This document shows positions 60,513-64,000 of a stretch of DNA of 64,000 nucleotides, one piece after another (position 1 is the first letter of the stretch; the number at the start of each line of letters is the position of its first letter). The position numbers were made by a program, and so were the translations under genes. The notes beneath the pieces are model-generated. The model had not been told where the DNA came from. It saw only the letters and a list, made by a program, of their open reading frames with translations, and searched no databases. This DNA is from Diploscapter coronatus (taxonomy: Eukaryota; Nematoda; Chromadorea; Rhabditida; Rhabditidae). The stretch lies in NCBI GenBank assembly GCA_964036155.1, contig OZ038423.1, positions 5,595,249 through 5,659,248 of the forward strand. Direction: 5' to 3'.

Positions 60513-63175
60513 CTAATTGATCAGGAATTGTGGGAATAAATTTCTTTCAATATCAAAATTTGCGAAAATGAATAGTCGATTTTCATCAACATCCGTTGCG
60601 ATATCCGTAAGTTTGATTGATGGATCGATATTTATCGGCAATTGACCAGTGAATAACTGTGAAGTCAAGACACCCTAAAGTTGATGATAAAAATTGTTTT
60701 TTTTTTCATTGTTTTACAAACCCCAATTTCTTCTCGAAGATTCATCACTATTTTGTCCATATTATCGATCAAGTTTTGCACTCCATTCACTGAAGATTTG
60801 GCATTTATAATCTGAAAATCGAAAATTTCCATTTGATTGTCGAATTTCTCGAGTTTGCTTGACCGAGACGTCAGTTTTTGCCGAAAATCAGCTTAAAATT
60901 CACTGATATGGCTCAGATAAATCATCTAGTTGATAAGGAAAACGTCTCAATTCGTGAATTCCCGCTAATGGCGATAAGATTTGCATTCCTGGGAGGATGG
61001 GGAAGTCTTAGAGGAGATTATCTGTCCGTGATAGAGGGCCTATCACAAGCACAAGAAAGAGAACTTGGAAACAACCAACGAACTTTGTCTGATTCCAGGC
61101 ACAAACTTCAGCGTTGCATTTTTGATGAAATCGGATCGAACTTTGCAAATTTATCGCAGAAAATCACGCGCGAAGAAAACATTGACGTAATCGATGCAAG
61201 GAATACAATCTTGTTTTTTACCTCGATAGATTCTATTCCTAATTTGCTCTGATAGTAGAGACGCCCATCTGCTTTCTGATCGATGTTCAACTTCTTGATT
61301 CGCAACTTCAGTAGAGTGTCGAATGAGACGAATCGTATCCGCTTGTGAGCAGTTGTGTAGTAGGAAATGGAGGATCGCATAGGGAGCACGACGTGCACGC
61401 CCATTGCATCCTGATGCAGAGTTGGGGGAGCTGATACTCTCCAGGTGAAGTGGCCTGAACATGTTTTCATCATTCAACTGAAGAAGTACGAAAAATTCAT
61501 TACCAGTGCCGTCAATTGCAGTGGGCAATTTCGCTAGTTGACCAACACAGGGAATAGGTTGCTCCTTGCAGTTCAACGAGAGAAGCTCAGCAACCTTGTC
61601 GATCTTGTGCAAGGAAATCTTGACTTCCTCAGAATTGATAAGTGAGTTGAGTCTGTCGTTGAGATAATCATCACTGATCGATAGCGTGATCATAGAAGGT
61701 TCCTAAAAATTAGTCAGATGATCAAATATGAAAAACGAGTAGTAGAGTACCACTAAAGTGTATTCTCTTTTCAATGGTTTCTTCGACATCATTCCGAGAG
61801 GAACTCGGTTCGTCTTGTGCTCCCAATGAAGGTGAACCGATTCCTCATTGATTGTGTAGTGAATCAGATCATGTTGGACTGACTTTGAATTTTCATTTCT
61901 ATTGACATCCTAAACAAATAGATTCGTGACTTTTTCAAAGGAAAATAACCTTCGAAGAAAAATCGACGATTTCAGCAACAGATTTTAGTTTCTTTCCCAG
62001 AGAATTGACGTAATTTTCAATGCTGTCACAAGCTCTCTTTTCGTATGCAGCAATTATGGCGTTTCTGAAACACATTATTTCCGTAACCTATTTGATTGTT
62101 TCATAGTTTACATACTTGATCGCATCGCTGATTTGTTGTGGGAGCTTCGGCGTTAGATTAACGTAGATCTGGTCGACTGCAAACTTGCATTTGGCCGTTG
62201 CAATCTGAATTGGAGAGAATAAAACTGTTCTTCAAAAGCTGCTTTTCTCATTTCAGACTGGGCTCATAGAATCGGTGATAAGTGTAATTTGTTGTTGTGC
62301 TACAATCAGATTATGCTTTGGATTGCAGACGATTACAGATTAGAAGGACGCCAGTAATGCAAAACTGGCACTCCGAGTAAATACCAGAGGAAATGAAAAC
62401 ATTTTCAGAGCTTCAATCACAATAATCCGATCAACCAATTGATTGTGGAAAAGTGTATAATTTTCGACAAAATATGAAAGGTCAGGTATAAAATTTAAAG
62501 GAATGCTATTGAAGTAGAAATATTTCTTTTCGAATTTATATAAAGTTCGAATAATTTTTAATGATGATTCAAAAACTAAAATACCCTCAAGGTTTGTTGC
62601 TCCTTTGATAGATGGACTGTGGTTTCTGCATTGATGTCTTCGAAGATGGCTTCAAATTGACCAAGTCTTCTTGTTTTGTAGACAGCCGAATAGGCTCCTT
62701 GCAATCGGACAAATCCTCCCGAGGTCTTGAATGAAAGTCGACTAGCAGAGACTGTCTGAACAGTTTGAAAGTAATTGTCAAAACAAGCAAAATATCCTAC
62801 ATGAATGTGCAGTTCTGGCAGCACGAATTCAGCGAAACGCAAGTCATTCAGCGAAATTTCCAAGTCCAAATAATTCGTGGAAAGAGACAAAGGTGTTTGC
62901 TGGATGAGGTCATGACGAATTGATTCCAGTGACTTCTAAAATGATGATATTTGAAAAGCACATGATTTTTCCCATACTTTCATGATGTATTCAAGCCCTT
63001 TAGGCTGTAGAGTGAATGACAATTCAGGTCGTCTCTTGGAATTGTCATTGTCGTCGTCATCTGTCATTTCCTTCCCCGCGTTATCAAAGAACGACGCAGG
63101 CAAGTGCATCGAATCCCCAATGTCCATCAGAAGCAGCAGAATTAAGCCGCATAGCTGCGCCGTAGCACGTTGCAT
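60513..63175 (-). CDS. LBP/BPI/CETP-family lipid-binding protein, 516 aa
   Basis: Ten exons (minus): 63175-62978, 62935-62801, 62755-62585, 62204-62116, 62064-61950, 61909-61751, 61702-61504, 61454-61222, 60811-60722 and 60674-60513, summing to 1,551 nt in frame. Signal peptide about 1-22, then an acidic patch (DDDDNDN). The first barrel starts at ELSFTLQPKGLEYIMK. Cysteines in AKCKF and RACDS, 36 residues apart, match the conserved disulfide of the N-terminal domain. The second barrel runs from about 290 to a final sheet (LFTGQLPINIDPSIKL). Length is close to BPI (about 480-490). Relatives bind lipopolysaccharide or other lipids outside the cell; in nematodes an immune or lipid-transport role is only inferred. 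A CTCTTAG acceptor lies about 10 bases before the ATG. Intron 8 (60812-61221) contains an antisense ORF. Confidence 0.88.
60878..61252 (+). CDS. Antisense ORF nested in an LBP-like intron, 124 aa
   Basis: Continuous 124-codon frame on the + strand, almost wholly inside intron 8 of the LBP-like gene; the last 31 bp overlap exon 8. The sequence looks protein-like: mixed charge, a glycine-rich FAFLGGWGSLRGDYLS stretch, then a helical-looking Gln/Glu/Arg-rich part. I recognise no family. Such a length is unusual by chance in AT-rich intron DNA. There is no clear promoter, and an acceptor upstream is not convincing. Confidence 0.3.
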   Translation: MPKISLKFTDMAQINHLVDKENVSIREFPLMAIRFAFLGGWGSLRGDYLSVIEGLSQAQERELGNNQRTLSDSRHKLQRCIFDEIGSNFANLSQKITREENIDVIDARNTILFFTSIDSIPNLL

Positions 63176-63863
63176 AATATGAATACTAAGAGTGCTAAAA
63201 GTTAAGTCAATTTCGAGTTTGAAATGCTAAACAACAAATTCATCGAATAACACTGCCAATACACAAATTCAGGCTGTGATAAAATTCATAGAAATTTCGT
63301 TAGAGCACAAATTACAAAGGAAGAATAAATCAATCGTGTGATAAGAATACGCCTTCAGATCTGTAGAAATATCGTTGCGATAAGAAATACCGTAAAGAAA
63401 GTAGGTGGGCATAGGAATAATGGTGACAGATTGCTACAGTAGACACTACGTTTGGTTGCATGATGTCATTGAACCAAATGAGAGCATATCAAATACAAAA
63501 TAAAGCATATCCACATGTTTCGATATGAAATACTCTAGCGAAATTTGTACAAAGATCAGATTCTCAAAAATTCCATGTTGTTCCTAAAATAGTGTCTAAT
63601 CGATTTCGAAGAAGGTACCTTCGGAGAAAATTGAGAATTACTAATTTGATGATGATGTGACAAGTTGTGATATAATGAAATTCGGCAATGATCTAGGTAT
63701 AAATGAGCAAAATCAATGCTTTCAAAAATCAAAAGACGTTTGACGTCAGAGTCCAACGACAAAACGGAAGCGAAGTGGAGAGAGACAATGGAAATCATCA
63801 TTAAAGTTAAAGAAAATGTGAAAAATTGACCATTTTCGCGTGTTGTCTATTTTTACCGCGGAA
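63176..63863. other. Divergent promoter region
   Basis: About 690 bp between the LBP-like gene (leftward) and the partial gene at 63864 (rightward). AT-rich; a regulatory role for both is inferred from position only. The frame 63556-63801 has no protein features. Confidence 0.5.
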
Positions 63864-64000
63864 ATGTCAGAAGTGAGAAACGAAATCGACAGCGCTGAAA
63901 TACAAGACAAAAAGGCAAGTTCAGCGATGCGTACATCGCTAAAACTAAAAATTAATCTTGACAGATTTTTATAGAACAACTCGCAGAGATTCTTAGAACT
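63864..64000 (+). CDS. Start of a gene, N-terminal 29 residues, runs off the window
   Basis: ATG at 63864 opens a 17-codon exon (SEVRNEIDSAEIQDKK) ending AAG/GCAAGT at 63914. After 50 bp, a TTGACAG acceptor leads into 63965-64000, open in the same phase (IFIEQLAEILRT). The intron has the consensus rare GC-AG donor and the typical local length. Without splicing the frame stops within 20 codons. The peptide is hydrophilic with no signal sequence; the family cannot be told. Confidence 0.45.

Noticed and set aside
60527..60570. Third + strand exon reading GIVGINFFQYQNLRK
   Set aside because: The interval is the antisense of the last LBP-like exon, whose frame and family match are much stronger.
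1..64000. CRISPR arrays, bacterial operons or prophage
   Set aside because: Genes are intron-split eukaryotic genes throughout; no direct-repeat/spacer arrays are present.

Overview
This is nuclear DNA from a nematode, probably of the order Rhabditida. The genes are split by many very short introns (often 41-50 nt) with TTTCAG/TTTTAG-type acceptors. Several first coding exons sit directly behind such an acceptor, as expected for spliced-leader trans-splicing. The gene families are also typical of nematodes: an oac-type acyltransferase, an ACC/LGC-like Cys-loop channel, a GT11 fucosyltransferase-like enzyme and an LBP/BPI-like protein. The genus cannot be told from the window. All gene models were assembled by hand from splice signals and reading frame. 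Nearly every one closes exactly in frame, but none has been checked against transcripts or a database.

Layout. 0.1-1.3 kb: tetraspanin (+). 3.4-5.0 kb: four-span membrane protein (-), with a small basic ORF upstream. 9.9-20.4 kb: 18-exon PX-SH3-RhoGAP protein of the ARHGAP32/33 (CdGAP) type (-). 22.2-25.4 kb: secreted DM13/DOMON protein of the Skeletor type (-). 25.4-36.3 kb: gene-poor tract with purine-rich blocks on the + strand and one orphan exon candidate. 36.3-39.1 kb: Cys-loop ligand-gated channel (+) with 14-nt and 18-nt exons. 40.2-43.0 kb: an HSP70 ATPase-domain gene followed by a CAP-Gly gene, which could also be read as one spliced fusion. 44.5-49.3 kb: 19-exon acyltransferase-3/SGNH protein (-). 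54.6-56.8 kb: GT11 glycosyltransferase (+). 60.5-63.2 kb: LBP/BPI/CETP-family protein (-), with an antisense ORF inside one intron. 63.9 kb to the end: start of a + gene, apparently with a GC-AG intron.

The two halves differ. Up to about 40 kb, genes lie in long AT-rich spacers and introns with few recognisable repeats. From about 43 to 60 kb the spaces between genes are filled by large inverted-repeat (foldback) elements of unrelated sequence: 635 bp, about 566 bp, about 1,985 bp and about 1,326 bp. Smaller hairpins and dispersed repeat copies accompany them. Both arms of the last element carry an ORF starting with the same signal-peptide-like stretch.

The genes do not form a pathway. Most are membrane, secreted or cell-surface proteins, plus one Rho-family regulator, one chaperone-type ATPase and one microtubule-binding domain. 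The observations most worth following are the possible HSP70/CAP-Gly chimera, the foldback cluster with mirrored ORFs, the channel micro-exons and the intron-nested antisense ORF.
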